Source: Paroedura picta (lineage: Eukaryota > Chordata > Lepidosauria > Squamata > Gekkonidae). From it: a stretch of DNA of 64,000 nt. The number at the start of each line of letters is the position of its first letter. Positions within the stretch are counted from its first letter, which is position 1. The translations under genes were made by a program, and so were the position numbers. The stretch is from the NCBI RefSeq assembly GCF_049243985.1, contig NC_135377.1, forward strand, positions 78,758,941 to 78,822,940. Reading direction: 5' to 3'. Positions 42,334 to 53,563 of this stretch are shown here, in pieces. Under the pieces are notes generated by a model. The model worked only from the letters and a program-made list of their open reading frames with translations. It did not search any database and was not told the DNA's origin.

Positions 42334-42894
42334 GAGGAAGATCATAAGAACAACTGTTGCCCTCCTGGATCAGACCAGTGGCCCAAACAGTGTGGCCAGC
42401 CCAATGTCCTGATAGATATATAAACTGGGCATTGAGGCCTTCCCATGTTGCCTCCTAGCACAGGTATTCAGAGATCTACTGCCTCTGGGTCTGGAAGTCC
42501 TTTTTAGGCATCATGGCTTTAAGTTACTGGTGAATCTATCTTTCATGAATATATCTATTTCCCTTCTAAAGTCATTCATGCCTACGGCCGTTACTAAATT
42601 TACTATCAGGGAATTCTACAGTCATTCTTGAAAGGTTCCTTACAAAGCACTATTCATAGCCTAAACAAAAACAACTGATTTGGATACTGGGTGCCTCCAG
42701 CTCTGTAGCCTATTTCTCCTTACGTACTGAGTTTGGATTACCGTTCTATTGAATCTCATGTGTGGATTATCACCATCAAATATTGGCTCCAGACACAGTT
42801 TAATGCACCACCAAACAGTTTGGCTACATCATTATTTACGGGCCTGTACATTTAGAAATAATCCCAATTGAAAATTCCAAAATAAAATCTCTAA
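42334..42894 (-). mobile_element. CR1-like LINE 3' end, old, reverse orientation
   Basis: ATCATAAGAACAACTGTTGCC, CTCCTGGATCAGACCAGTGG and GCCCAATGTCCTG follow the same reversed 3'-end pattern as 25813. The remainder to 42894 is drifted and AT-rich. Confidence 0.5.
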
Positions 42895-43796
42895 GGTCCA
42901 TTCTGCTCAGTGTTAATGTAGCTGAAGTCTTACCGTTGTGTAATGCTATTTTTTAACGTTATGCTTGATGTCGTACACAATCTGCAATACTCCTGCAACA
43001 CTCCTGCAAAAAGCGCTTCGATGTAGCGCTTTTCGGGGAATCGTCAAAAGTGGATTCCCCCTAAAAACTGCTAAACTTCTGAGAACAACCTGCAACACAT
43101 CCGAAAAAGACATGCGCATTCTCAAAATAGCAGTAGAAAGAATGTCGCTCCCTACCTCTTGCCCCTGAGCTTCCGGAGACACGATCGCCATTTCCCCTCC
43201 CTTAAACCAGCGAAAGCAACGAATAAGCGAGGCTTCTCCGGCTGAAGTCCCTCCACAAGCAATTCTGAAGTGCTTAACAGTAAGACAAAGCTCCCTTCTG
43301 CAATTGTCTTCAAAGTTCCCGAGCACAAAACTGCCCCCTGTTCGACGCTGCCCGTAATTTCGGCCAGAAATTGCACCCATGGGGAGGATTTTTTTTTTAC
43401 TTGAAGAGCATGTAAACAATTACGCGCCAGCTCCTATGCCAGCGAAAAGGTCTTTCTGAGAAATCGAATGAACAAATATTCATTGCTACTAGTGTTTTCG
43501 GGTTTTTTAAAAACTGTTTTTAAAGGGAAAGGGGCTTTTCGGGAGCACAAACGCAACATTTCATTGGCTGTTCTGTTTGATTGATGGCCGGGGGCGGGAA
43601 GAAGCGCGGAACAGTATCGCCTCCTTTGTTGCAGTTCCGGTGAGACTGGAAACTTGTGGGTAATGAAAACATCACTGGTGGGAGAGCCCTTTTTGCGGTA
43701 AGAATGGCTGTGTGCATCAAGACCTGCCGCTATTAATTCTAGCACTTTACAATAACACTTACATTTGGCTACACAGGCGGTTGTGCGGAGTGGACC
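42895..43796 (+). mobile_element. Harbinger MITE, second deletion derivative
   Basis: Begins GGTCCATTCTGCTC and ends GTGCGGAGTGGACC, with TAA before and TAT after (one base changed from a duplication). The left part matches 490-640 of the large element (GTCGTACACAATCTGCAATA, AAAGCGCTTCGATGTAGCGC), and the right part matches about 7620-7800. 902 bp, same orientation, no gene. Confidence 0.87.
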
Positions 43797-43821
43797 TATT
43801 GACCTAGAATCCCTGGCCAAT

Positions 43822-45394
43822 TCTAACTACCTATAACCATTACAATACAGCGGGTAAGGGGTCCTACAAGGAATTGGGCCACTTCGCTTACCAGCCAGTC
43901 AGGTAGGCTATCCCGCCCATGGCCGTCTCCTCCAAGTTCTTTCACCTGCACTGAGTCCCTGCCCGCTCAGAGCTGTGCCAGCTGGTGAGGAAGCTGGAAA
44001 GGAGGAGTGGAGGGCCTGCATGTTGGTGGCCTCTGGGGCCTGGAGGGGAGAGGGGCCAGCCATCTTCTTCACTGTGTGGGGTGGTAGGACAGGCTTCTGC
44101 CACCCGAGCTGTCACTTTGCCCATCAGGGGACCTGGAGGGCAGGGAGGAGGAAGATCCGGCCTTGATGCTATGGCAGCCACCTGACTGCTGCCAAGATCC
44201 AGAGAGACAAGGATGGGGGGGGGGCTGCAGCATAAGATCTCGCTGTCACATTCCCAGCCACAGCCACAGCCTGCTTCCTAGCTGGGTGCTTGGCTGCCTA
44301 CAAGCTACGTAGCACCCTGCTGGCCTTCTCCACGATGGCTTTTTGGCTGCCAGGGGCCACTGGGGCCTTGCTTCAGTTGGGTGGGCACTGGTGCCTGCAT
44401 GGCTGGCTGCCCACATATGGCTCCAGGCTTGCCTCTGCACCACGCACTCACCCAGTTGTGCAGACTGCTCACTTGTTCTCCTGTCTGGGGGCTGCCTGAC
44501 TGCTGTGTGACAGCTGGCGGGGAGCCAAGCCCCTGCCATGCATGCCCCCCTGCCCACCCGTAGCTGATGCCTGCCTCCTGCCCCTGTCTCTGTTCACCTT
44601 TGAGCTCTGCAGCAGGTCATTGCCTCCTCTGAGGAGTGCTGCCACCTGGTGTGGGGGCTCTGGGCGGTGGCTGGCCCTGCCATCATTACCCTGTGCCCGC
44701 CTCGCTTCAGTCCCATGGCAGGGAGGGGCCCCATGGCAGCCTCTAATCCAGTCACTTGCCATTTGCTGGGCTCCATGGCCAGCTCTACCTGTTGCTCGGG
44801 GGTGGTCTGGCCCTGCACCTGCCTGACCATGCAAGCTCCAGGGCCCCCCTCCCTGCCTCCCCACTGGGCCCCGACTAACTCACGCCGAAGATGCTTAGCC
44901 TTCCCTCGTCCACACTTGCCCGCCTCCCTGGCCCTGGCTCACTTCTGGACTGCCCGCTCTGCTACCTTCCTGGCCCCTATGGCTGCATCCCCCCCCCCCC
45001 CGTGAGCCCACCTGGCTGCCAGACTGGGGCTGTGGAGGTGCCAGCCCCGACTCTGTCCCACTTGCCCAGGGGAGGGGTTACAGGGGACCAGGCCCAATGA
45101 CAAGTGTGCCGTCTCCCGCCTCTTTCCCAGCCATGGTCCAAGTCCACTTGTACATCATGCACGAGCCACCTTTGTGGCCCACCTGGCTCCTGTACTCCCG
45201 TGAGGAGCTCTACCAGATGGTGGCCAAGCACTCTGGAGGGAGATGAGCCTCAGCTTCGCTGCTACAACCCACCCTAATACCCTGGGGAGGGCAGGGGGCG
45301 GGCTGGGCCAGACTAAACACCCCTCCACTAACGTCTCCCGCCCCCACAGTCTAGCGCCTGTTGCCTTCCTGGATACAACGGACTTTGCCCCCAG
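43822..45394 (+). mobile_element. Non-autonomous Helitron, 1.57 kb, possible gene capture
   Basis: The 5' end TCTAACTACCTATAACC at 43822 aligns base for base in length with 52334 up to GGTAAGG. The 3' end is a hairpin (GCGCCTGTTGCC, GGATACAACGGAC) then TTTGCCCCCAG at 45394, followed by T. The matching hairpin is at 46362. The interior (44,000-45,240) is GC-rich, repeat-free and unlike the other Helitrons, with exon-like segments such as 45132-45246 (PCCCAG then an open HLYIMHEPPLWPTWLLYSRE). No Rep/helicase. Confidence 0.75.
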
Positions 45395-45990
45395 TGATTA
45401 CATATTCCGGGTAATTCAAAGAAGAATTTGGGATATCGATGGCCAGTTGATCTATGCAGGTGTGGGTGGGATGTGCTCGCCATGCTCCCTGGGATTTTCT
45501 TATCCAGCGAAATATATGGCCCGCTCCTTCTTTAATCTAATAACCCCTTCATGCCTGAGAGCTTTTATGTTGGACAGATTCAATACCTTCCCCTCGGCTC
45601 TAGTGACAGGCAGATACAGAATTTGCATTAACCTCCATAACGAACTAAATTCACTCCGTATCATACTACGTTGTAGCAGACATTTCTCAACTTTGCCAAC
45701 GTTTGATTCTTTCTCTGCCTCCTGGCAATGTATAAGACGATAGGTCGATCACCCTATTGATGGGCGATAAATCCCCGGAAATCAATGAGCAGGTTGCAGA
45801 ATTTTTATCTTTGGTTTTGTGGCTCGGGTCTAAAGGATAATTGTCCCTAGATTGTTTTGTTATTACTTAGACCGATATCTATATGATTGTACCTGCTTCA
45901 GTTGTAAAACTTTGTCATGAAGGTTACTTGCTGCAAGTTTCATTGTTTTTTAATGCCGTTAAAGGTGCTGACTGACTGTAAAAATAGAGA
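45395..45990 (+). pseudogene. Non-LTR retrotransposon C-terminal fragment, same family as 28290
   Basis: After the Helitron end the + reading gives FNTFPSALVTGRYRICINLH, then RIILRCSRHF and SLVLWLGSKG, a LINE C-terminal end, with the 3' UTR ending GCCGTTAAAGGTGCTGAC at about 45975. The frame has broken in at least one place. Confidence 0.55.
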
Positions 45991-46036
45991 TAAATTTAGC
46001 AGAGATTATTTTTCCCCATTTATTTGTATAAATAAA

Positions 46037-46296
46037 AGAGCCAGCGTGTTTAGTAGTTAAAAGCAGCAGTCCCTAATCTGGAGAACCAGGCTTAATACCC
46101 CACTCCTCCACATGCAGCCAGCTGAGTGACCTTGGGCCAGTAACAGTTCTTTTAGAGCTTGTTCAACCCCACCTACCTTACAAGGTGCCCGCTATGGGGA
46201 AAGGAAGGGTAGGAAGGGGAGGTGATTGGAAGCTGCTTTGAGACTCCTTCTGGTAGTGAAAAGTGGAGTATAAAAAACCAATGTTTCTTCTTCTTG
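46037..46296 (+). mobile_element. tRNA-derived SINE, full length, diverged
   Basis: AGAGCCAGCGTGTTTAGTAG, then the B-box region GGCTTAATACCCC, the body and a tail ending CTTCTTCTTG. Confidence 0.85.
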
Positions 46297-46361
46297 CACC
46301 TATATTTTTGGAATTTCGGGGAATATATTTGGTTGCCAGTTTTTCAATATTATTGTTATTA

Positions 46362-46614
46362 CTAGGGGCAAAGCCCATTGTATCCAGGAATACGACGGGC
46401 ACTAGAGCTTGGCAGTGGGAAGAGGAAGGGGAGGAGTTGTCCAGTCTGTAAGGGCATGGGGTTGAATGTGTGTGTTGTGTGGGGGGATGTGGTGGCATGG
46501 TGGCAAATGAGGGCATGGGTGTGGAGAGATGGGTGTCAAGAACCTGTGGTGTGCAATGTTCGTTGAGTGGGGGAGAGGATTGATCTTTGGGAATTTTGGC
46601 ATAGTGGTTACAGA
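46362..46614 (-). mobile_element. Non-autonomous Helitron, 253 bp, complete
   Basis: On - it begins TCTGTAACCACTATGCC at 46614 and ends with hairpin GCCCGTCGTATTCC / GGATACAATGGGC then TTTGCCCCTAG at 46362. The flanks are A and T with no duplication. It is the smallest complete copy here and shows what the ends need. Confidence 0.85.
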
Positions 46615-46897
46615 TGAGCTTTCCAGAGCCATGTCCTCAGATACGTGAAGGGAAAATCAGACTGGAGACTCTTCTTAGGGGAAGATTACATGGCAGCCAA
46701 TTCCTCCCAGTTCTGTGTCATTTCCCTTCTTGTGTGAATTAGGCCACAGACATTGAAATGTCCCCTTGCCCTAATCCACATGGAGTAGTCACAGTACACA
46801 GATGTCCACCCTGTTCCTTCTGTCTCCATTTTTTCACTGTTGATAAAATGTTATGTGCCCACATGTTTCTTTCATGGTTGCTCCTTAGAAAAAGAAC
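46615..46897. other. No gene recognised
   Basis: Unassigned sequence between the Helitron and the SINE. Confidence 0.3.
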
Positions 46898-47170
46898 TGG
46901 ATTTTTGTACCTTGTTGTTTACTACCCAAAGGAGTCTCAAAGCAGTTTACAAACACCTTTTTCCTTTGTCTCCCCTCAATAGATGACCTATGAGGGATGT
47001 GGGGCTGTGAGAGCTCTGAGAGAACTGGGAATGGGCCACAGTGACTCAGCAGGCCTCAGGTGTCTCAAAGCAGTTTCCAATCGTCTTCCCTTCCTCTCCC
47101 CATAACAGACTCCCCGTGACGGAGGTACGATACAGAGCCTCACATGGAAGCTGACAACCCTAAGAGGAGC
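46898..47170 (-). mobile_element. tRNA-derived SINE bodies, reverse, doubled
   Basis: GGAGTCTCAAAGCAGTTTAC at 46931 and TGTCTCAAAGCAGTTTCC at about 47060 mark two tandem 3' bodies in reverse, the same arrangement as at 1-235. It is the reverse-strand counterpart of the multimeric SINE. Confidence 0.7.
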
Positions 47171-47239
47171 TCACGGTGTGTAACAATGTGCAATATCAAT
47201 TAAGACATATAAATATTCAGTAAAACATTTCCTATTTAC

Positions 47240-48140
47240 AGTATGTTGGGGCGGGGGAGGGTCAGATCCTTGGAGGACAGATCTTCCCTCAAGTTTCAGC
47301 AGTTCTTCTTAATGCTCTATCAGGGCCTCGACCGTATGCCTGTTGGAACCGCTGGGTCTTACAGGCCCTGCAGAACTGGTTGAGGACTTGCAGGGCCCTG
47401 TTCTCTCTTGGCAGAACATTCCACCAGGCCAGGGCCAAGGCTGAAAAGACCCCGGCCCTGATCAAAGCCTCTCTCACTTCCTTTGGCCTGCGGATCCTCC
47501 AGAGGGTTTGGTCAGATGATCTTAACCCTTTGATGGCATAGTGGAAAAGGCAGTCCTGTTAGGGTTGTGCGTAGGGTTGGGCGCTACAGCGCCTGAAGCA
47601 CCTGTCTGAAGACAGCGCCTGTCTTTCCCGGCACGCTGACGCCCGAGCCTCCCCTCCCCCCCACACACACACACCCACCGTGGCTGTGCCGGGAGAGACC
47701 GGTCACTTTGGGTGCTGAAGCGCTCAACCTTTGGCCACTTCAGCAAGCACCGCAGCCTGAGGCCGCCAGTGCCGGGGAGGGGAGGGGAGGGGAGGGGTAG
47801 CGCTGCCCACCTCAGGCTTCGGTGCTCACTGGAGCACACAAGCCTAACACCAGTCCCTAACCATACAGAACTGTAAAGGTTAATGCCTTTAATCTGGAAC
47901 CCATGCAGCTGTTGGGAGAGCACCGGTGTCATGTGTGCCCCCCTGTGAGTCCCGGTAAGGACCTCCGCTGCCATATTTTGTATCAGCTGGAGTTTGGTGA
48001 CCAGTCTCAAAGCAAGCTCTGCATAGAATGAGTTGCAGAGATCTAATCGCGAGGTGGCTGTTGCCTGGGTCACCCTGGCTGGGTCTGGTGCCAAGACGTA
48101 GGGCTCCAATTGTGATGCGTGGTATGACGGAGACATCTAC
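47240..48140 (-). mobile_element. L2-type LINE, 3' half, reverse, interrupted
   Basis: 47290-47520 is the 3' region with ACATTCCACCAGGCCAGGGC. 47880-48136 on - reads ATSRLDLCNSFYAEL and LQLIQNMAAEVLTGTHRG, the L2 reverse-transcriptase motif SRLDYCN...LQLVQNAAARLLT. The GC-rich element at 47565-47846 sits between the two. Confidence 0.7.
47565..47846. mobile_element. GC-rich inverted-repeat element inside the L2
   Basis: GTTAGGGTTGTGCG at the left is mirrored by GCACACAAGCCTAAC at the right, with CAGTCC(T/C) near both borders. The inside has GGGGAGG repeats and a CA run. It splits an L2 copy, so it moved into it. The class is unknown. Confidence 0.5.
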
Positions 48141-48360
48141 CTGATTATTATCAGACATCCCTTCGCCTCCCTCTGAGCAGGAGACAGCCTAGGCAAAGGA
48201 ATCTTAGTTCTAATGCTGGATTTTAAAACCTATAATAATTTAGATTCTAACTTGTTTATTTATATTATTGTATGTTTTTAATTATATGTAAAACACCCTG
48301 GGCCCCCAAGGAAGCGAGGTATGCAAATACAAGCATAAAATAATTAAAGGGTAGAATGGT
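48141..48360 (+). repeat. LINE 3' tail, forward
   Basis: TTTAATTATATGTAAAACACC, CTGGGCCCCCAAGGAAGCG and GGTATGCAAATACAAGC are the usual end of an L2-like element on +. Eroded. Confidence 0.45.
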
Positions 48361-48559
48361 ACCCCGACAGTAACACAGCTGTTTAAATTCGTTAATGACG
48401 TGATCCTTGCAACCCAAAACAGCTTCTCGTAAACCGATTTGTCAGCTGCTGGCCATGAAGAATGGGGCTGGGGGAGCATAAACAAGCATAAACGCCCTCC
48501 GGAGGCCCCTGTGCTCCGCCACAGGCCTAAGGACACCTGCCTCTGTCATTGTGCACTTT

Positions 48560-48960
48560 TGCAGGCATCCAATAACTTCTAATGGGACTCTGGTGAAGAC
48601 TCAATTATCGGCGTCTGCTTGCTGCTGCAGCGGCTTCATTTTTTCCAAGCGGTAATTACATGGCACCTAAATTACATTGCAGGTTTTGTTTCTCACTAGC
48701 GAGTCACACAATAATTATTGATTGAGCTATTGTCTTTGCTGTGCAGAATTGCAGTTAAAAATACCCATCATCGAAATGCAAGGGAAGGAGTGTAAGTTAG
48801 CTTTCCACATCTTAGCATTAAGGCCTCGTGGTCTGCAATTGCCGGTTATTGAGCAGAGGCTACAAAATGTGTTGATTTTGTTGTATTTTCCCAACAGAAA
48901 AGGTAAAATAGTTCTTTGCAGTTGCATCTTTTGTAACTTTGTTCATGTATGTCCCAGCTT
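48560..48960. other. Repeat-poor island, candidate conserved non-coding element
   Basis: GCGGTAATTACATGGCACC, CTAAATTACATTGCAGG and ACACAATAATTATTGATTG are homeodomain-like words in a repeat-free stretch. No convincing exon: a frame from 48722 is not flanked by splice sites. Confidence 0.3.
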
Positions 48961-48967
48961 ATCCTTA

Positions 48968-49502
48968 TCCATGCTTGCTGTATATATTTATGAAACAGCC
49001 TTGGGGGTGGAATGGTCCGGCTGCCCGACTTGGAAATAGAGCCAATCAGGGTGGAGCTAGCTCCACCCTGATCGGCCCTGCCCCTACAGCTCCCACCCTC
49101 CCTCACCAAGTCCTCAACTCTCGCCTCACAGATATGCCTGGCTGCTACATCTGGCACATCTGTGATTCTCCAGGTAAGAGGCCGCAGGAGGGAGGGGCCC
49201 CAGATGGCTTCCCCCTGGGCCGCAAAGCACACCCAGGCTGCGGGTGTGCTTTGCGGCCCGGGGGGAAGCCACATGACTCCAGGGGTGAGGGGGTGAGGCT
49301 GGCTTCCCCCCAGGCCTGTGCTTCGTGGTCCGGGGGGAGGCCGCACGGCAGCAGGGGGGTGGAGGCGGGGATGGCTCCCCCCCAGGCTATGAAGCACACT
49401 GGGAAGCCACGGTATCACAGGGGGGGAAAGGGATCGAGCCTCATGGCGGCGGGGGGAGGGGACACCTCAAAGTCCGTTTTTATGAACGGGCTTTGAGGCT
49501 AG
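48968..49502 (+). mobile_element. Non-autonomous Helitron, forward orientation
   Basis: 3' end: hairpin AAAGTCCGTT / GAACGGGCTTT, then GAGGCTAG at 49502, followed by T. The 5' end is probably TCCATGCTTGC at 48968 (or 48962), after an A. A palindrome (CAATCAGGGTGGAGC / GCTCCACCCTGATCGG) lies at 49041-49076, 73 bp in. Near 49145-49173, GGCTGCTACATCTGGCAC leads to a donor CCAGGTAAGAG. The interior is GC-rich with CTTTGCGGCCCGG repeats. Confidence 0.7.
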
Positions 49503-51070
49503 TATATATATATACTTACATGAGAAGCTTCATAAAAAATCCCTTCAACCTCCTTGCCATCTAGACTGAATGATGGAAAAGTCCACACTCCTATTCAGTC
49601 ACCAATACCCAATTTCTGTGTTTTTACAAAGCTCAAATGGTTCTTTTTCCATTTCAAAAACCTTTGCCAGTAATAGATATTTCAAATAAAGGCATGCAAC
49701 AACACAGGTTGGTACAAATGGTGACCCATTAGGTAGCTCATTAGCCAATCAGAATAGCCTTCAGTAGCTCAATACACCTCCTTGTTGAACTCTCTATGTG
49801 GCACCCCGAGAAAGAGAGGTGGTCATCCTCAGAAGGTCACGGAAAATGGTTGCTCAGCTTTATGGGCCACAAGGGATACAAATCCTCTGTAGAACAAGGC
49901 CACTAGCAAGCTGGAACTTTTGCTGTATAAAGTATAATAATGAGATGGAGCCTCAGGACTCAGGTAAAGAGTCCCTTTTCCTTGGCCTCTGACATTTTCC
50001 ACACTGGGAATTTGCCCTGACCCACTGCTCATGCAACGGCAGGGCAAATTCTTGGTTTCACAATAACATTGTGGCCAGGGCGGGGCCATCCCAGGCCTGG
50101 CCCAACTCAGGCCCTCATTTGCCCTAGGGCAAGGATATATCCATATTCCCCTTTCTGCCCCAGGTGCCATCCTGACCCAGCTCCTCCCCACCTAAGGCTG
50201 TGACTATGGCACCCTGGAAGGGCCAAAAAGCCCCAGGTAGCTTGGCTGTGCTGTCACACAATACCATGTTCTTCAAGCAAAATAATCGATTCCCACCACC
50301 CAGCAACCTGGTGGAAACTCGCCGCCCTAGCTGCCTCATCTGGGCAAATCTGGGGCAGATCAGGTCCAAAGGGGGAAATGTCCCCCTGTCTGGACCCAGG
50401 AAGAGGCACCCCAACAGAGTGACGCTGGTATGGAAAGAACTCCCACAGCTAAGAATGGGTGAATAGCAAATCTGTCAATGTGTCCCTAGCATACCAGAAG
50501 GTGACCTCCCTGTAAACTGGAGATGTGAAGCAGAGAGGAAGCCTATCTGATTAAACTGACACTTCAACAAAATCTGAAAGGTACCACAAAGGTTCTTGGC
50601 AGCTCTAGCGTCCTACTTTTAAGCAGAGAACTAAAAACAAGCACTTTCCTGGAATTATACCTGTGACCTCGACCCAGATGTACCACGGAGAAGGAAGGAG
50701 AATTGAAAAAGTGTATCAGAGATGCTACACAGAAAGATGATTTCTTTCTTAGTGTAATCATTTTGACTTCCTGGGATGATTTCACAAGAAGAGGACAGGG
50801 TATTCTTGGTTTGAAAAGAAGATCCTGCAGGGTACATGATAAACTTCCTAAGAAGGAAAACAGTGTGGCCGCATGACACACAAGATTGAATTAATATCTA
50901 TTTTTATGCTCATCCATATTTTGGTACTGATTTGGGTTCTTTTCTTCAATTCCTTTGTATTGCATATGCATGATTTTCCTATGCAGTTTTAATGGGTTTT
51001 TAATACATTCATACATATCAGAGTTGTATAATGATGATTTATTGGTGGGCAATTTGAACAATATATACCA
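49503..51070. other. No gene recognised
   Basis: Long unassigned stretch. Frames at 49829-50414 on - and 50200-50466 on + overlap and show no domain. A short TA run starts at 49502. Confidence 0.4.
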
Positions 51071-51110
51071 AGAGCCAGCTTGGTATAAGGGTTAGAAGTG
51101 TGGACTTCTA

Positions 51111-51832
51111 ATCATAGAATCACAGAGTTGGAAGGGGCCACACAGGCCATCTAGTCCAACCTCCTGCTCAACGCAGGATCAGCCCTAAGCATCCTAAAGC
51201 ATCCAAGAAAAGTGTGTATCCAACCTTTTCTTGAAGACTGCCAGTGAGGGGGAGCTCACCACCTCCTTAGGCAGCCTATTCCACTGCTGAACTACTCTGA
51301 CTATGAAATTTTTTCCCCTGATATCAAGCCTATATCGTTGTACTTGAAGTTTAAACCCATTACTGCATGTCCTCTCCTCTGCAGCCAACAGAAACAGCAT
51401 CCTGCCCTCCTCCAAGTGACAACCTTTCAAATACTTAAAGAGAGCTATCATGTCCCCTCTCAACCTCCTTTTCTCCAGGCTGAACATTCCCAAGTCCCTC
51501 AACCTATCTTCATAGGGCTTGGTCCCTTGGCCACAGATCATCCTCGTTGCTCTCCTCTGTACCCTTTCAGTTTTATCCATGTCCTTCTTGAAGTGAGGCC
51601 TCCAGAACTGCACACAGTACTCCAGGTGTGGTCTGACCAGTGCCATATACAATGGGACTATGACATCTTGTGAGTTTGATGTGATGCCCCTGTTGATACA
51701 GCCCAAAATGGCATTTGCCTTTTTTACCGCTGCATCACACTGCCTGCTCATGTTTAGCTTACAATCCACAAGTACCCCAAGGTCTTGTTCACACACTGTG
51801 TTACCTAGAAGTGTATCCCCCATCCAGTAGGG
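51111..51832 (-). mobile_element. CR1 LINE, 5'-truncated, young
   Basis: Reversed 3' end ATCATAGAATCACAGAGTTG at 51111. Stop of ORF2 at 51194. It has an open reading to the truncation point at 51832. About 95% similar by eye to 19358-20107 and inserted in the SINE, so it is younger than the SINE. Confidence 0.9.
51194..51832 (-). pseudogene. CR1 ORF2 C-terminal part, open over about 212 codons
   Basis: Reads MGDTLLGNTVCEQDLGVLVD, MSRQCDAAVKKANAILGC, VQFWRPHFKKDMDKTERVQR, LGMFSLEKRRLRGDMIALFK and ends SPSLAVFKKRLDTHFSWML. This is the thumb and C-terminal end of the CR1 reverse transcriptase. The 5' two-thirds (endonuclease and RT core) were lost by truncation at insertion, so the product is not functional. 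Confidence 0.85.
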
Positions 51833-52060
51833 ATGCCGGGTTCGATTCTGGCATGCCGGCTTTGATTCTGCATTCCCCCACATGCAGCCAGCTGGGTGAC
51901 CTTGGGCTCGCCACAGCACTGATAAAACTGTTCTGACTGAGCAGGAATATCTCTCAGCCTCCACTCCTTGACAGGGTGTCTGTTGTGGGGAGAGGAAAGG
52001 GAAGGCGACTGTAAGCCACTTTGATCCTCCTTCGGGTAGAGAAAAGCGGCATAGAAGAAC

Positions 52061-52109
<49 letters not shown>

Positions 52110-52110
52110 T

Positions 52111-52333
52111 TATGGTGAGAGTCAGTACAAAAATAGTGAAGATTGTGTGTTAAAAAGTGTGATTCACACAAACAGAAAGTCAAAGTCAGAATGATCCCTA
52201 GCCAGAATCTGTGCTGGAATGTATAAAATATTTTGTCATGCTATAAATGTACTGTTTACACTTTACCTATAACTGTGGACTGGTAACTCCTATTTCATTG
52301 TATCTATGAAGCTTCCATGCACATAAAAACCTA
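52111..52333. other. No gene recognised
   Basis: AT-rich unassigned stretch. Confidence 0.3.
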
Positions 52334-52700
52334 TCTATACCATCTGTACCATACAGATACAATGGTAAGGGGGTGATGGGAAGAGTTTGGCCTCACCATT
52401 TACTGGCCAAAGGTCACCTGTATGGCTCCGGGCTGTGTCCTCTTCTAGCTCGATTGGCCGGCCGCCCAGTGTCCGCCCAATCAACATGCACGTCCCGCCC
52501 CTGACCATCTCCTCACAGTTCTTTCACCTGACAGTTCTTTCAGTTTGTTGGTCCATCGCCCAGTGAATTAGTTGCCCCTGGCAGCTAACTCCCCCCTCCC
52601 TTCAGGCCTGCTGTGAAGGAGCCTCTGATAGCCCCTGACTGAGGGGAGGGAGGCATTTCGGAGAACTATGCAGAGGAGTCTGTGGACATACATGTGCTTT
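52334..52700 (+). mobile_element. Helitron 5' end, forward; 3' end not found
   Basis: TCTATACCATCTGTACC after an A, then ATACAGATACAATGGTAAGG, equals the 43822 start in spacing. TGGCCGGCCGCCCAG and CCTGACCATCTCCTCACAG match the 43822 and 52991 copies. The 3' hairpin is missing, so the copy is truncated or diverged. Confidence 0.55.
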
Positions 52701-52844
52701 CCTTATGAGGGGGGGAAGCTTTCCTATCCTGCCTAAAGCTGGCTGACAGGGAGGCCACAGAAAGGTCCCCTCTCACTTAAAATACTGCTGTGGCCAGCCT
52801 CGCTGCTGGAGGGAAGACTTAGCCAAGCCATGCATGTCTCTTCT

Positions 52845-52985
52845 CCAACAACCCTGACCACCCTCCAAAGCAGCCCGTTCTGCCTGGGGGGCTGATCTTT
52901 ATAGTTTGCAGCTGAGCTGTAATTCCAGGGGCTCTCCAGGCCCCACCTGGAAGTTGCCTACCCCTGCGTTGGAAATATTCCTGGA
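52845..52985 (-). repeat. Short dispersed repeat fragment
   Basis: GCAGCTGAGCTGTAATTCCAG, GGGGCTCTCCAGGCCCCACC and TGGAAGTTGCCTACCCCTGC read like the end of a SINE or MITE. Single copy in the window. Confidence 0.35.
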
Positions 52986-52990
52986 GGTTA

Positions 52991-53563
52991 TCTGTAACCA
53001 CTATAATAATCACAGTAAGGGGTCTTAGGAGGTGTTGGGACTCATTGTTTAACGGCCAATGTTTAACGGCTACTGACTGCGTCCTCCTGCAGCCTGATTA
53101 ACTGCCCGCTCAATGGCCGCACAATCAGGCTACGTGCCCCTCCTCTGACCATCAACTCCTCTGAGGTTGCCTGAGTCCCTGGCCACACACAGGTCCACTG
53201 CCCTTTCGGTGAGCTTCCGTATGCCCAGTGACTAAGCTGCCAGGGAGTAGGCCCTGCAGCCTGTGGGTCCTTGGAGTGCTGGCTGCCCTCTGCTGGGGTC
53301 GAGGGGGCCAACCATGGTCTACGTGGTGATGGCAGTATTTCCTGGGGCATGGGGGAGGGGGAAGTGCGCAGCCCTGCCTGGAGATCCATTGGCAGGCCTG
53401 GAGGAGGAGGCACTGGCGGCCACTCAGGACCCCCTTTGCACCACCCCCAAAAGCCCCTCCATGGCCTTCACAGCCATCGGTAAGCCTTCTTGGGATGGGG
53501 GGGGGGGAGTGATATAGCAACCCCCCCCCCCAAGTCCACACATGCTGAGTTGCTCACTCTAAT
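52991..53563 (+). mobile_element. Probable non-autonomous Helitron, forward orientation
   Basis: The 5' end TCTGTAACCACTATAATAATC follows an A and matches 46614. It continues AGTAAGGGGTCTTAGG like 43822. A hairpin (GAGTGATATAGCAAC / GTTGCTCACTC) and TAATAGG near 53563 may be the 3' end, without a clean CTAG. Exon-like text (GCACCACCCCCAAAAGCC to CACAGCCATCG then GTAAGCC) ends in a donor near 53480. Confidence 0.5.

Larger units (their letters stand above)
51071..52110 (+). mobile_element. tRNA-derived SINE split by a CR1, with (ATT)n tail
   Basis: The head starts AGAGCCAGCTTGGTATAAGG, stops at about 51111, and resumes at 51833 with a duplicated B-box region (GGGTTCGATTCTGGCATGCC). The body ends at about 52057, followed by (ATT)n 52061-52110 instead of (CTT)n. 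Confidence 0.85.

Noticed and set aside
45243-45743. 166-codon open frame
   Set aside because: It joins the last 150 bp of a Helitron to a LINE C-terminal fragment. Only the second part is protein-derived, and it is described as a pseudogene.
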